Part shown: one piece after another, positions 36,001 through 51,000 of the stretch | How positions within the stretch are numbered: the stretch's first letter is position 1 | Layout: each line of letters starts with the position of its first letter | Assembly (NCBI GenBank): GCA_012934845.2 | Contig: WNNJ02000352.1 | Coordinates: forward strand, 103,415-167,414 | Source: Pomphorhynchus laevis | Lineage: Eukaryota; Acanthocephala; Palaeacanthocephala; Echinorhynchida; Pomphorhynchidae | Reading direction: 5' to 3' | DNA length: 64,000 bases | Position numbers and translations under genes: made by a program | Notes under the pieces: model-generated | The model's database searches: none | The model's input: only the letters and a program-made list of their open reading frames with translations | Told to the model about the DNA's origin: nothing

Positions 36001-39000
36001 ATTTTACTTTATATTTATTATCTTAATTATCTTTGTAATTAAATTGATTACAAAGATATTATATATCTTAATATCTTTGATTAAATTCTCTTGGATTTAT
36101 TTTTTAATATGGATTACTTTAAACTTAAGAGCGACCATTACCCAAGAATCAATGACGTCAAATAGAACAAATTATAAAGTCGAAGAAGCACCAGATGCAG
36201 AAGCTTACATTGCATACCCAGCAGAATTAGGTAGCAAATCTATCTAAGAAATTTTAATTTTTAATTACATTATTTTTTATAAATTATTTTTAATGCAATA
36301 ATATTGATGATTAACGTGGAGATAATTACACGGAAATTCACAATATTTTGTAAATATTTCTAAATTATGTGTTATTTCTACCTTAAAAAATTAATTCACT
36401 AACACAAAAGATGGATTAGCAAATAATCTAAATATTTTGTTTTCAATCAGCTAGATTAAATTATAATTCATACTCTTATCTGAATTGTTGAAAAAATTAT
36501 TTCTTGGTATTAAAATGTAGCTATCATGTATTATGAATATATAAATCAATTAATATTAAAAATTGTATCAATTATGCATGGATAATATTACATTTATACA
36601 ATAAATGCGTAATAATTAATAATAATGCAATTTCAAAGAATATTAAGTAAATATAGACATCAAATTGAAAAGCTCTGGAGATGATGTCACCAAACCTTTT
36701 GTATTTTTATATTTAGTAGATTCAAAGTAAAAAATATTATTAAAATATTTGAAATATTATAAATAATATTATTTATATTAATATCATACATAGTATTATA
36801 ATAGTATTCAAAAATTTTCTTGATTACAACATCTTACAATAAAATGACTCTTAAAAAAATTTGGGATCTATTATACATCCAATTATAAACGAAAGATTAT
36901 AAACGACACAAAGGGCACAAACGACAACCGCGACAGATGGAGCAAACGAATGCAAGCAAAACAATTTCAATAACATCCAACCGAGTAATGTCTACTTCTT
37001 CACGTTGCTGTTCCTGTAACAGTAAAAACTCAATATGTCGAAGTTGCATCTGTGCTAAAGCTGGTCGAATTGCGTGGACTGCAATGCTCAAAACTGTGAA
37101 AACGATAATTATAAAGAAATAAACTGATCACGATCTGTAAAAAGCCATCTACCTCTAAATAGTGAAAATTCCACATTACGCTACAACGACATCTCAACAA
37201 CTCGTCTTGGAGATTCTGTTCACAATTCAATCCTTCTCTTGCTGCTAGCGCTATACAGATTCCAAACTGTGTATTACCATCCGTGTCACCTATTATCACA
37301 TAAGGGGAGTTTATTTCACTAAATTTAAAGTGTACCGCGTTGGATTGTCCGATATATTCTTCCGTAAAAGTGCCATGCCAAGTTTCCAGGGAATTTTTCA
37401 CACGAGATTTTCTGTGTGGGTCATGTTCTGCTAAGTTATTATCCGACTTTAAACAGTCGTTAGCGAGCGCTAATTCCTCTATTAATGATCTACAAACAAG
37501 AATAGAATCTCTCAATCTCACTTCTTCGCCTTCCGTGCCAACTTCTAATCCAGAGTTCTCAATACCTCGTCAAACTTTCGCATCTATTATCCGCAAAGAA
37601 GCGACTCGCGCAGTACTCGCAACATCTCAATTTGATGGTCAATCAACATCTCCCCTAACAATAATTCAAGCATGTGATAGGTAACAACGGCGCTCGTCAA
37701 ACGTAATAATACGTGGACTACCTAATTCATCAGACGATCTTGCTTTAGTATCGGATCTTATCGCATCGTTGAACGTGTCTTGTGCATCCACATGTCGTTT
37801 GCATTTACGCCGACTCCCTGCAAAACGTCAAGATATTCCTCCGTGGATACTTGTTACATCTGATGAAGCAACCACCACGTCAATTCTGAACAATGCCTAC
37901 AAACTGAGAGAATCGACTCGATTTCACAACGCTTATGTAAGCCCGGATCTCTCACCACCTGAGGTGGAAGCACTTAAAATTACTCAGGAAACAATTACAC
38001 GAAAAACATTTGGCGGATCCTTCGCATAAATTCATAATTCGCAATATCCAAGTTATTCGTTTGCAAAAAAATCATTTAATCTCCGCCGAAATTTAACCAA
38101 ATATATCACCACCCTCCATATGACATCATGATAAATCGCAAACAACAACGATGCGAAAATTGTCTAATTCTCTCTCCTCTTCCTTGAGTTGTTTCGCGCC
38201 ATTTAACTCCAAATCATCCTCTTTAAATTCTCCTTCTAAATACTCACTTAACATCGGTCTCATCAACATTCGTTCCTTACTCCACAAACTTGAACTTGCC
38301 CTCGAAGTCTTCCAAAATAACTCACTTTCACTTCTCTGCCTAACCGAATCCTGGCATTCCACAAACGACATATCCATTCGAAGAATCATATCGCTTAACC
38401 TAAACGTTGCTAAACGTGCTCGACATGGTGATCCAGGAAGAATCAACCATGGTGGTCTACTTTCCTTTTCTTTGCCCGCTATATCGTTACATGTTCTAAA
38501 CTTTCCAGTTGCCCCTACGTCATACGAGCTGATGTGCTTTAACGCTATACACTTCAGTAGACGAATTTGTTTCGCCCTTATCTATCGACCAGGCTCATCC
38601 GCGCCATGTCTTACATTCTTTGACGAACTCTTTGATATGCTCTCTAACCTAAGCATTACATCATCTCCCGTCATTATTCTTTGTGACCTCAACATTTGAC
38701 TTGACAGATCATCATGCGTTCACCCGTCACACCTACTCAAGACATTATCAGACTTTGGCTTCAGATATATCCCAACTGAATCCACTCATATCCAAGGTGG
38801 CACCATTGATTGCATCTTTGCTCAATCATCGTCTACTTGCAGCACCGTTTCTGTGAAAGATGTGGGCCTATCCGACCATTGCCGTCTCACCATTAACATT
38901 AAAACCAATAATCCTCCACACCCTACTCATCCTCATATATATCGCCCATGGAAACAACTTGATCTAAATAACTTGCGTATAAACCTTCTCTCGTCCCCAC

Positions 39001-42000
39001 TCCTAATTTTTGCCGCCTTTACTAACACTTCACTTGACGACTTAATCAACATGTACAGCACTGAACTCATTGGCATACGCGATATGATTTTGCCGTTCAA
39101 ACAATGTACGCCTCGCCGTCAGTCAGGAGCCCTCTGGATCGATAGCGATTGCCGAAGAGCAAAGCGCTCCTTACGACACCTTCACCGAATGCACTCAAGA
39201 TTCCGTCGTCGTAATATCACCGAGCTATTAAACTCATCTTACTCAGAATACCTCGAATTTCGACGCAAATACCGATATCTTTTAAACTCAAAATGCTCCT
39301 CACACTGGCAAAGCAAAATATCTTTGCGTGACAATCATCAACACCCGTGGAAATCCATTAATAACCTTTTGGGTAGAAACAAATCCGTCACGTCTATCTC
39401 TATCTCTTCCAACGAATTCGCATCTCATTTGCAACGCAAAATAGCTCGAACTTTGGCTTCAATCCACATACCATTATCTTCTAGTTTCCCCTACCTTGCC
39501 CCATATCATACTAAACTGTTTCACTTTTCACTTTGATCTATCGAAAGCGTATCTGATGCACTAGCACGATCATCTCTCTCATCTCGATCCTGTTCCAACA
39601 TACATTCTAAAGTTACTAAGTGACACCATCAGCCCTTATCTCACAAGTGTCTTCAACATGTCTATCCATTTATCACACTACCCTTCGTCGTTCAAACATG
39701 CCATAGTTTGCCCATTATTAAAGAAGCATCATCTTAATCCCAGTTCCGCCTCCTCCTATAAACCAATATCAAACCTTCCGACCATCTCAAAACTTTTCAA
39801 GCGTCTCATCCTCAAACAGGTAAGCAACTACATATCACCAAATTCTATGTTTCCATCTTTTCAATCTGCATATCGACCACAACATTCTACTATGACCGCA
39901 TGCACAAAACTCTCCAATGATCTACTTCTTGCTCTTGACAAACATCTAGTAAGCCTTGTAATTTCACTTGATTTATCCTCCGCCTTTGATGTAGTTGATC
40001 ACACTATACTTCTCTAATGTCTCAGACAACGTTACTGCTTCTCGTCTCATGTCATTTATTGGTTCAAATCCTACCTCTCAAATCGCTCTTATCACGTAGT
40101 CTCCAACTCTTCTGCGCCGGTTCCTCTCAGCTGCGGTGTACCACAAGGATCTGTTCTAGGGCCACTTCTTTTCACCCTTCTTCTTGGTGATTTATCTTCC
40201 ATCGTGGTCCCTTTCGGCTTTGAAGGTATTCAGTACGCTGACGATATAGTAATCTATGCATCATGCACACTCACATCTGCATCCAACCTCGCTTCCGATG
40301 CATCGTCTTGCCTCTCTGCTATTCACGCATATCTTTGTTCAATCCGTATGTTTTTAAACAACGAGAAATCTAACATGATGTGGATAACACCGCGCCACTC
40401 TTACACCCTCGATTTTCCAGTATACATAAACAATTTCCGTCTACCATAAGTGACTATTATGACAACCCTCGGTGTCCCTTTTGACAATAATCTCTCGTTT
40501 CTGCCTTTCATTCGTAGCAAGATCAGTTCATGCTCCCTCATCCTCCGTGACATTCGAAGTGTCCGTAGAAACCTCGACGTCAAATCGACAGCTATTTTAA
40601 TCTCCAGCCTTTTCATGCCTCGTCTAGAATATTGCTTAGGTCTTCTCGTAAACTGTCCAGCATATCAATTTCACTATTTACAAAGGATTCTGCACACGGC
40701 TGCTAGAGTCATCTTCCGCCTTCGCAAGTACGACCACATCTCCAACACCCTCCGCATCCTTAACTGGCTCGACATTCCGAGCCGCATAACCTCTCAAATT
40801 CTCACACTTGCATGGCAAATCAAATTCCGGCACAACCCTCTTTATCTATATCTTCCTGATAGCGCATCCTATATGACGACTGGTCTTTCCCTAAGAAGGC
40901 ATCGCTCCTACTCGCCTTTCGTCCCCCGTCACAACGGTTATCACGGATATCGTGCGTTCACCATCGCTGCACCACGCCTTTGGAACAAACTTCCTCGAGA
41001 CACAAAATCATTGACGTCGCTTAAATACTTCAAAACTTCCTTGATCACCATACTTCTTGCAAACGAACTAAAATAACACTTTCAGCCGCAATCAATTCAA
41101 TAACTCTACATACAAGTTCAAACATTCATCGGACGTAAACTTGTCTTTTAATTTTATAGTGGGCCTGTAAATGGTTCTATTTACCACAAAGGCTACTCTA
41201 AATAAATTCTATTCTATTCTATCCTATTATATTGTATAATATATTATAAAATATTAAAATAAATATGATGTTCAGATGAAACTTTATTTTTGCATAACAG
41301 ATGAAGTCACCGGAGAAACAACCGCAGAATTTACAGATAGAAAAGGTTTGTATTATTATTGTTTAACTTTATATGGACGTTTCTTCTTTAGCGACAATAC
41401 TTTCAAATAAACAATCTCAAGGTAATGTTTTGTTATCTTCACATTCCCCTACATTCTATTTAATTCAAATAAATTACTTTATGCACACACTGGTTTATCA
41501 ATTATTTTAATATTATTAAAATAATTGTGTTAAAATTCCTGACATTGGAATAAATTTATATTTAATTTATTAATATGTATAAATTATTCCTGTTTCTCAA
41601 CCGAGACATATATAATATGTATGGTTAAGGCACTGGACCGTAATCTGATAACATAGAATTTCTCCTGGTGTTCTCTAATATATATTCTTAGACATTGTAT
41701 AATCCCTGAGTGTCCTATGATATGCTCTACTTTGTGTCCTACTGAGACTTTCTAAATTTTAAATAAAATAAAAAAAATTTAAATCAATTAAGTTGCTGAG
41801 TCTTCTTTACAAAATTGATGAAACTCTATCAATTACTTTAATATAAAATTAATATAATTAATTTTATCAATGATATTTTAAATTAAATGTTTTTAATTAA
41901 ACATAATTAATTGAAATTTTGATTACTATTTTATCCAACACACTACTTTAATCATATCTATAAGCCAACAACAGTACGCTACATTTCAGTATTGGTGGAT

Positions 42001-45000
42001 CTCGTCAGTAACTGCTGGCTGAAAGCACTTGACTCGTCTGCTTTTATTGATTACAATTAATTATTAAACATCATCAAAAGTACAACATCAATTTGATGTT
42101 GTACTGCTGTTGGCTTATTGATATGATTACAGTAGCATCGAAATGATGCTACTTGAATAGCATTTGATGTAGCATCATTTGATGCTACTTTAATCATATA
42201 TATAAGCCAACAGCAGTACTCTACATTTCAGTATTATGAACCTCATCAGCTACTGATCCAATACCTACGTTTCACGTTTCGGTCATTTTAATATTGGCTG
42301 ACGATCATTCGATTCTTCTGTTTTTATTAGTACAATCACTAGACTCTTCTGTTTTTATTGTCAATTAGATTGCATGAAAGACTTTCGTCTTACATTTTGC
42401 AAATTTAATTGAAATCATTTCTGATTTTAAATTAAATTAGCGATGATAGGGGAAGGTGGTACTTCCCCTACCATCCTAACTATTTAAATATTTAAAACTA
42501 TATAACTATTTAACTATTTAAAACTTCACTATTTGACATTTTACTTTTTCAAATCTTGATTTATTAATTGAAATTTTGATTACTATTTTATCCTGCACGC
42601 TACTTTAATCATATCTATAAGCCAACAGCAGTTGGTGGATCTCGTCAGTAACTGATGGCTGAATGCACTTGACTCGTCTGCTTCTATTGATTATAATTAA
42701 TTATTAAACATATATATAGTATACAAAATATTATATATAATATATATACTAAATAACTGTACTTTGATCATCATCTCAACCAGTCTAATGTCACTCGGAG
42801 ACGTTATTATTCTAAATATAATAAATATTATTCTAAATATATGAAACGTTATTTAATCAAATTTATTTAAATTTAATATAAATAACTTATGTATAATTAA
42901 ATTGCGCAAGTCATTTAATCAGTTGACTTTAAGATTTACCTAGCTTGGTAACAATAAAATTAAATTTGTATCTTAACCTGTTTAACCAAACAAGATATGA
43001 CCTAGTAAAATTATTATTTGCATGATTATCGCTTTCCGAGTGATATTTTTTAAAATCCGGATTTCCTATTTTATATTTAAAGGTGACATGACAATATACA
43101 GGATGTCAGTTTGTACAGGAGGATATGGCTTTAAATTAAATATACCTAAAATTTACGCAGTTATGGCGGATAAAAATTCAGTGTCACAGCCTGTTTGGTT
43201 GAAAGAACCGACTGATAAAGAATTTCCATTCAATCCAAATTGCACAGATGAATTTATTTTTGCATGCAAAGGACTTCAAGAGGTGAATAAAAGCCATATT
43301 ATTGATTGCTATGATCTTACTTCGGATTTCCATCTTTTAAATGTGTCTGAATACTTTTATTATTTACGATAGATTATGATTTATACTTATAAATTTATAA
43401 ATATATAAATTTATCCATTATGAATAAACATCTACAAGAATTATTTATAAATTCTTGACATTTTAACATTATGGGTGATTTTATTTTAAATTGTTGATAA
43501 TTATCCATTATTGATAAAGAATTATTGGAACATGATCAAAGAAAGAAGGAAATTTTTATTTGATATTTCGATAACCTCTGTTAGCATCTTCAGATCTTAG
43601 CATCTGAAGATGATAAGATATGTTAGCGAAATATCAATTAAAATTTTCCTCCTTTCTTTGATCAAGTTCCAATTTATGGGTGGTTTTAAATCAGAAAGCA
43701 AATTAAACCAGTATCAAATTTATATATTTCAGATTAGCTATAACTAAGTACTGATCCATGTTTGGTGATTCATTAAAGTATTGATTAACGTACATAACTT
43801 ATTTAATTGTAAAGTATATAAGAATTATCTCGCGTTGAAATTTAATTTGAATACAGCGTTTTAGATAATGTTAGTTTAATACTTTACATCATCTTGCCAG
43901 TTTGCAATTACTTCATTGTTTGGGTTTATTCGCTTTTAGGATTAAATGCTACAATTGATTACTGCAAACAAAATTACAACAGAATAATAGAAATGTGAAT
44001 TAAGGAAAAATTTGTTCAACTGAAAACTATATAAAAATGAATATATTATTAATATTAAATAATATTAACAAATCAGCAGTTTATTAAAAACTGTTGAATT
44101 ATTGTTTTGTAAAATATTTTAATACAGCAGCATTCACAAATTTAAAAAAATCGTGAATTTTTCTTTGTGATGTTACTTTGAATTTTAATTAGATATTATA
44201 TTAAATATTATACAACCTATATTCGTATACAATTACTATTCATTCATTTTTGTAATTCGTATACAATTAGAATTTATTCATTTTCGTAATTCATATTTTT
44301 CATAATTTGTAATTCATAAATTTTTATATCGCTAGCATATAAGACAATAACTTATATTTATACTGTGAATATTATAATTAATTATAATATAATGATATTA
44401 TAATATTATTATAATATTCAAATATTATAACATTAAAATTAGTGTGGTTTTAATAAATATAACGAATTAATTATTGTGGTTTATAAAAACACATGGCAAT
44501 TTGTATTTGAAGAAGCTATGTTGCTCGAAATATCTAACTGGATTACAATTCAATTACTAAAAGCGTTTTTGATATAACGCTTGTACATTGCATTATAAAA
44601 ATCCGCTTTTCTAAATATTTCACTCTTTATATATTATTTGTTTATATTCCAATGTGCTAGACTATAAATGTTGAACCTAAACTGTATCATCATTAACTTG
44701 TATCCTTCCAAACTTTCTATGACTCATATGCAAATCGTTATTATTTGTTTTATAATTGATTATTCGTTATTTCGATTTGAAGAATAGTTTATGAAAACTA
44801 TAAAATAAAGCTTTTTATGATCGACTCGTTAATATTTAATTAGTTATTAATAATGTATTGATGATATAATCATAATTAATGATAATAATTAATACATAAT
44901 TATTAATGATATTAATGATATTAATGCATTATTAATGTATTAATAATGCATTAACTATGTATTAATGTATTAATATTAATACATTAATATTGATATATTA

Positions 45001-48000
45001 ATATCTTTTATGATAAATATTAACATTAAATATAAATGACACCTAATATTAATTTTTGGTTATAACAAACACAATTGGTATTGTGAGCAAACAGTGGTAT
45101 TTGCTTATAGATCAAAGCTGTAGCGATTTGGTATAAACCCTCAAATAAGAAAGATTCCTGGTATATACGTTGGGTTGTTGTCGAGGATGTAATCAAACAA
45201 TCACGATACTTGTAAGTAATGGTTGATAAATCATATTTTTGTTCTCTAGAAGAATAATTAAAAAAATATATTAATAATTAATGTCAATCTAGTATCTCAT
45301 ATTATGATATATTGTCAATTATTATAACTACCGGAATCTTCCGCATTTAAAATATGATGTTAAAATCTGATGTTAAAATCTAATCTTAAAATCTAGTGTT
45401 AAAATCTAATCATTAAAATCTAATTATTAAAATCAAGTTATTAAAATATGATGTTAAAATCTAATTATTAAAATCTGATCGTTAGAATATGATGAAATAA
45501 GATAATATGATTTATGACTAATAAATATTACGTAATAAGATACGTGTCTTATTACGCCTCTGTAATAAGACACGTATCTTATTACGTATCAGATGCTTTG
45601 GTCATATTTCTTAGCATCTATTGCTTCCCAATTTGCCTAGAATTTTTCAACGCGTCACCATGCCCTTACTATTTCTTGCTTATGGTTTCCGTGCATCATA
45701 CTAACCATAATATCTTAAACTTACATCCTACGACTCAGCGCATAAATTAACGATTCAGTCACAACGATTTTCTAACTCTACGATCCAGTTATACATCTCA
45801 GCCATTCCTATATATTGCACTAATTATGGCCTCAGCGCATACCATTTTTCCAGGCCACTAGTATCAAACTACCTTCCAGCTGACCTTCACTCATCTTCCT
45901 CCTTTCACACCTTTATACAGCTCCTTTCAATTCAACTGATCTCCCTCGACAAAGTCTGGCATGATATTTCTTCATTTCAAACCTATTTCTGTAGCGTATA
46001 TATCTTGTCCATTATAACCAAATCCATTGTCGACAATGCTAACGGTAAACATAACATATTGCATCCTTACAGTACAGAATTTGATTTTTTCTCATTGATG
46101 AACCTGTAAGTGGCCAGTCCATATTTGCCACATAAAATAAATTCTTTTCTATTACTAAAACAAGAGTTTTACTAAATTTGTTTTTAACAAATTTAATTAA
46201 AATCTTTTCTGATTTCACATAAAGGTTTTATATTGAAGAAATATAACTTCTAATTTAATAACTACCAGTGTGATATCCCACTTATATCAAAGGTCTGCTA
46301 AGTATATAAATGATATATGCTTTACGTTGTTTTTATTAAAATAAAAAGTTTAAATTTTATTGTTTTAAATTAAAATATTTTTGATTTTATAAATGAAGAG
46401 GCAAAAAAGCTATAATTGATAAAGTTCACATGCCCGTCCATTATATTTGAAAAAATAATAATTTTTGTTGGTTACAATTAGCAGATTTCGTGTTTTATTT
46501 ACGAGATTTATACTTTTGTAAATTGGAATTCACACCGACGTCGGCACCTTTATGAAGTTCTAATAATTTTAGGATTTAACAAAATGATAATAATTCTATG
46601 GCGATGATTATAACGATATTGGTATTTTACTTACACTTATAATTTATAGAATTTTTTTCAATTCGATGATTAAAATACAATAAATATAAACAATTTTACA
46701 TATACAATTTTTTTGTTGTTATAGAAGGTATATATTAGGAAAGGTTTTATATTTTAAAAGGTTTATAAGAGGTTTTTATATTAAAAGGTTTAAAATGGAT
46801 ACATTTTAAACCTTTTATATTTAAACCTTTTAAAAAATGTATTCTTTAAAGGATCCTGTGAGAAAGCAAGCAACGACAGCAAGTAAAATTCCTGTTGAAT
46901 AAAATTAGGATGATCCGGAACGCACACGGTTAGTTTAAAGAGGCTGGGCCCATGCTACCACGTAAGCAAATTCTTGGATATGCCTTTTAAATATATCACA
47001 AGGCAGCCGAAACGACTGATGGTAGTTCACCATACTGATGAATAATAGGACTATATAATATTTTATTTTAAGATTATGTTTTCGCCTCTTGTTAAACCTT
47101 TCACAATATTTATTTTTTATTTGTCTGTATTAAATGAAAAATGACCGTAATCTTCATTTGCTAAATGAAAATGCTATTGTGCAAAACTTTAAAAGTCCGT
47201 CAACTAGTTAATGTCACTATAATCTAATTATAAAAGTTAAAATAATGAATCTTCTTTTCGTAAATATTAAAAATAATCAAAATCTATTTTGCTAGATTCC
47301 CTGCCCAAGCATTACTTGCTGGAGACAAATTAATTTGTATATGCCTTGAAGAAGGTTTAGGTAGATTCGAGTCAGGTAATTTTAATTATTATTTCTTTCT
47401 ACATTACTTGTAATCTTGGGATTTAGAAATACCTTCTGAACTTATTAATCTTGCTGAATGTAAGTAATTAATTACAGAAAATTTAATAGTTCAAATTTAA
47501 TAGTTCAATATACGAGGTATATTAAAACACTATGTAGTGTTTGTAAAATATAATATTAATAAAATTAATTTTTTCAAGTTGTGAAATTAATAGAATTAAT
47601 TTTAAAAAATTAATTTATTAATTTAATTTTTGTAATTAATCAGGTCAGCTAACTGAGTCTACGTTAGTTAATAAAGTTAAATAAAGATAAAATTCAAATA
47701 ATTAAATGATAAATAATTATATAATAATAAATAAATATTATTGTTTAATATTATTGTTATTTTTAATATATTAGATATATAATATATTAATATATATAAT
47801 ATATTTTATATATATTATATATTATTATTTTTTAAATTAGTCAAGTAATTTCAAACATTACATCATCAAATATTACAGTCGATTTTAAATGTTCAAATCG
47901 CTAAAAAAAACTAAATATTCTATTATTAATTTGTAAAAATTTTATTTTAATAGACTTGTCTTCAATTTTAATTGTAGTAATTAATCAGATTTAATTGTAG

Positions 48001-51000
48001 TAATTAAATAAATTTAAATAATTAATAATTGCTAAATGAGATTTTATATAATTTTAATAAAGTTTAAATTTAAAATTGAAATTTAAAAAGTCAATGCTTA
48101 TGAATTGACTAATAAATAACAAACAATGTATCAGAATGAGGATTAGAGGTCATCAGAAAGAACTGCTATGTTATCAGGTTTCGGCACCTATTCCTCGACT
48201 TCACATTGCAGCGGAACCAAATACATGCTAATGACGTATTCCTCTGATAAAATTTGATTATCTGGTATATCTTATTCAAAAAATTATTTATTTTCTATCC
48301 ATAAAAATTTTATTTATTATTATCCAATAATTTTATCGTCCAATTATATTATTTAAAATCTAATGATTTTATTATTTATATTCTCCACCTAATTATTTAT
48401 TATCCATTCTATCTAAATATTATAGTAAATATTCTATAAATATGAATTATTATTTACAGAATTCACTTCAGTCTTTGAAATGATTAGAGAATTAGGATCT
48501 TTAATTGCTAAAAGCAATTAGCTGTTAAAATATTTGGATAAAGATGCATAATTCCCAGCAGATATGTATCTTATCTTAAGTATATTTAATTACTAATGAA
48601 ATATTCTGCATAAATAACTGATGTTAATTCTTCTAAATCTTCAAAAATTAATAATTAAAAATTAATAAAATAAATCTTTTAAAAGCTAATTATAAAATCA
48701 GCTCCGTGTGTTTGATTCAACTTGATTTATGTTAAAATTGATATCTTTGTATTGAGGAAATATCTCATTTTTTAAATTTGCTTTTATCTAAAGATGGCAA
48801 CGCATTGTTGTTGCTACATATAGTCTTCAAAATCTTCTACAATTTAATATATGAATTGGCATATTAATAGTATCAATGAATTTAAAACTTAACTTACTTT
48901 TAAGAATTTATTTCGAATTTATTTAAACAAAAGTTATTTTTTGACATGATTTATTTCATTTTAAGAATCGACAAAATAAAAAATACTTTGCAAGTTTTGT
49001 GCAAATAGTCCAAATGCTTGTGCGTTTGAAATAAGGAAATTAGCAGGTAATACTATTTTTCATGATAGTCACAGCGTCTGCTGTAGAGGGTACTTTTGTG
49101 GTTGTACACATACGACGAACGTATACGACAACATAAATATCTGTTAAAATATGGTCCTAGCACGTCGATCATGTTTAATCACTAAGCCCTATCTAAATTA
49201 CAAAGGTTTTGATAACACCCGTATCTTGGACCAAGCAAAATTTTTCAATTTTCTTAAAAATCATTTAAATAATTTAATAGATACACATTTTAAACTAGTT
49301 AGTATAAAAATAAAATCAAGCAGAAAATAGCAAAATATTTAAATCAACAAAATATTATTAACAATAAATTTAAAATCATTATCGGAAACTTTTATATATG
49401 GATAATAAAAAATATACTTTATCTTAGAATAAGATACTTGATAATCAAATTTTATCAGATAAAATACGTCATTAGCACGTGTTTGGTTTCGCTGCTATGC
49501 TGGGTCGAGAAATAGGGGTCGAAACCTTATAAACAGCAGTTCTTCCTGACGATTTATAAAATTAATATTAATATTAACTGATCTGATTTATGTCAGTTAA
49601 TTACGTCATTATAAATATTACACCATTAGCATGTATTTGGCCCCGCTGCTATGATGGCTCGATAAATAGGAGCCGAAATCTGAAAACATAGCAGTTCCTC
49701 CTGATAACCTCTAATCTTTATTCTGATACATCATATGTTATTTATTAGTCAATTCATAACAATTGACTTTCATTTTAAATATTAATTTTAAATTTTAACT
49801 TGATATAAATGATATAAAATCTTATATAATATTATGAAATTATTTATTATTTTATTATTTATTATTTAATTATTCTATTTTTATTTATCATTATTTTTAA
49901 TTTATAAATAATTTAATATGCGTGGACTGATCTGATTTGCTTGATAAAGAATCCATCTTTATTATTGTAAAGCAAAATATATGGCGACAACAAATGCAAT
50001 TGAAATTTACAACCGTCAGCATACAATATGACTTCTCTGCAATTCCTTTAGGCAAACAAAAATGAAATAGCATAGCTATCAAAAATTAAACTAAACTAAT
50101 TCTGTAATGCTTGACCAGTTAATTTAATTTATAGATTTTAAATATAAAGTTAGTTTAAGAATTTTAGTTTTTATTTGTGCAAATAAAGTAAGTAAATTGT
50201 CATATGAAGAAATATGAAATTATAGTCATTTTATATTAAGCGATTAATGACTAAATTAATGTCAAAGTCTAGCTTTCTATCTAAATTGATTCATATTTTA
50301 GCCGATCCTATATTAGCAACTGAAACGAACCTTATTCAATTGATGGATGAAATATCTGATTTGCAAAAGTTTGCAACCTCCAAATTAGAAGGTATTAATA
50401 GTGAACACTTTCATTATCTCAAATTTGTTAAATTTAAGATGCTAATTTCACCCATTATACTATCATCATAGAGACAAATAATGAGGAACATTCAGACATT
50501 ACACTGACTCCCTCACTCAAAGTATTTGTCAAGTTTCTGGGTGATAGTCTATCGAGTGATGATATTGAATTCAAGTATTCGCTGCTAAATGCTATTCCTT
50601 TTCAAGCCGGGCACGCTGATGCTTTTATACACCCATACATTACGAATGTTGGTAAGGTAAGAATCAGAAGCAACTTCATAAAACTTGTTTATGCTCTATA
50701 GAACCACTTTGTAAATTATCATTTATATTTCGTAATTGTAAGAAAACCGTTCAACCTACTTGACTTTGATTTAATTAAATTTAATTGATTTTGTTAAATC
50801 AAATTTATTTGATTCTAATTAAATTTGAAAATGGATAAGTACCATTAGTGCCAAATAGTACTTAATACCACTTTATCTATTAAAATAATATCTATCCAAA
50901 TAGTACTTGATATATTAAAACGAATTTAAAATGGACAACTTTATCAGTTAAACATTTGATTTAATAAACATATATGTTATAAATTGCATATGTCGATACA

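Noticed and set aside
37030-37521. 163-codon minus-strand open frame
   Set aside because: It overlaps the plus-strand LINE ORF1 with its zinc-finger-like motif; a shadow frame.
46990-47045. Full family G core at this site
   Set aside because: Boxes are present but the outer arms are not complementary; listed only as a decayed relative.
48471-48520. Candidate linker exon (EFTSVFEMIRELGSL) after TTTACAG
   Set aside because: Joining it to exon 20 creates a stop at the junction and no donor follows before the in-frame stop.
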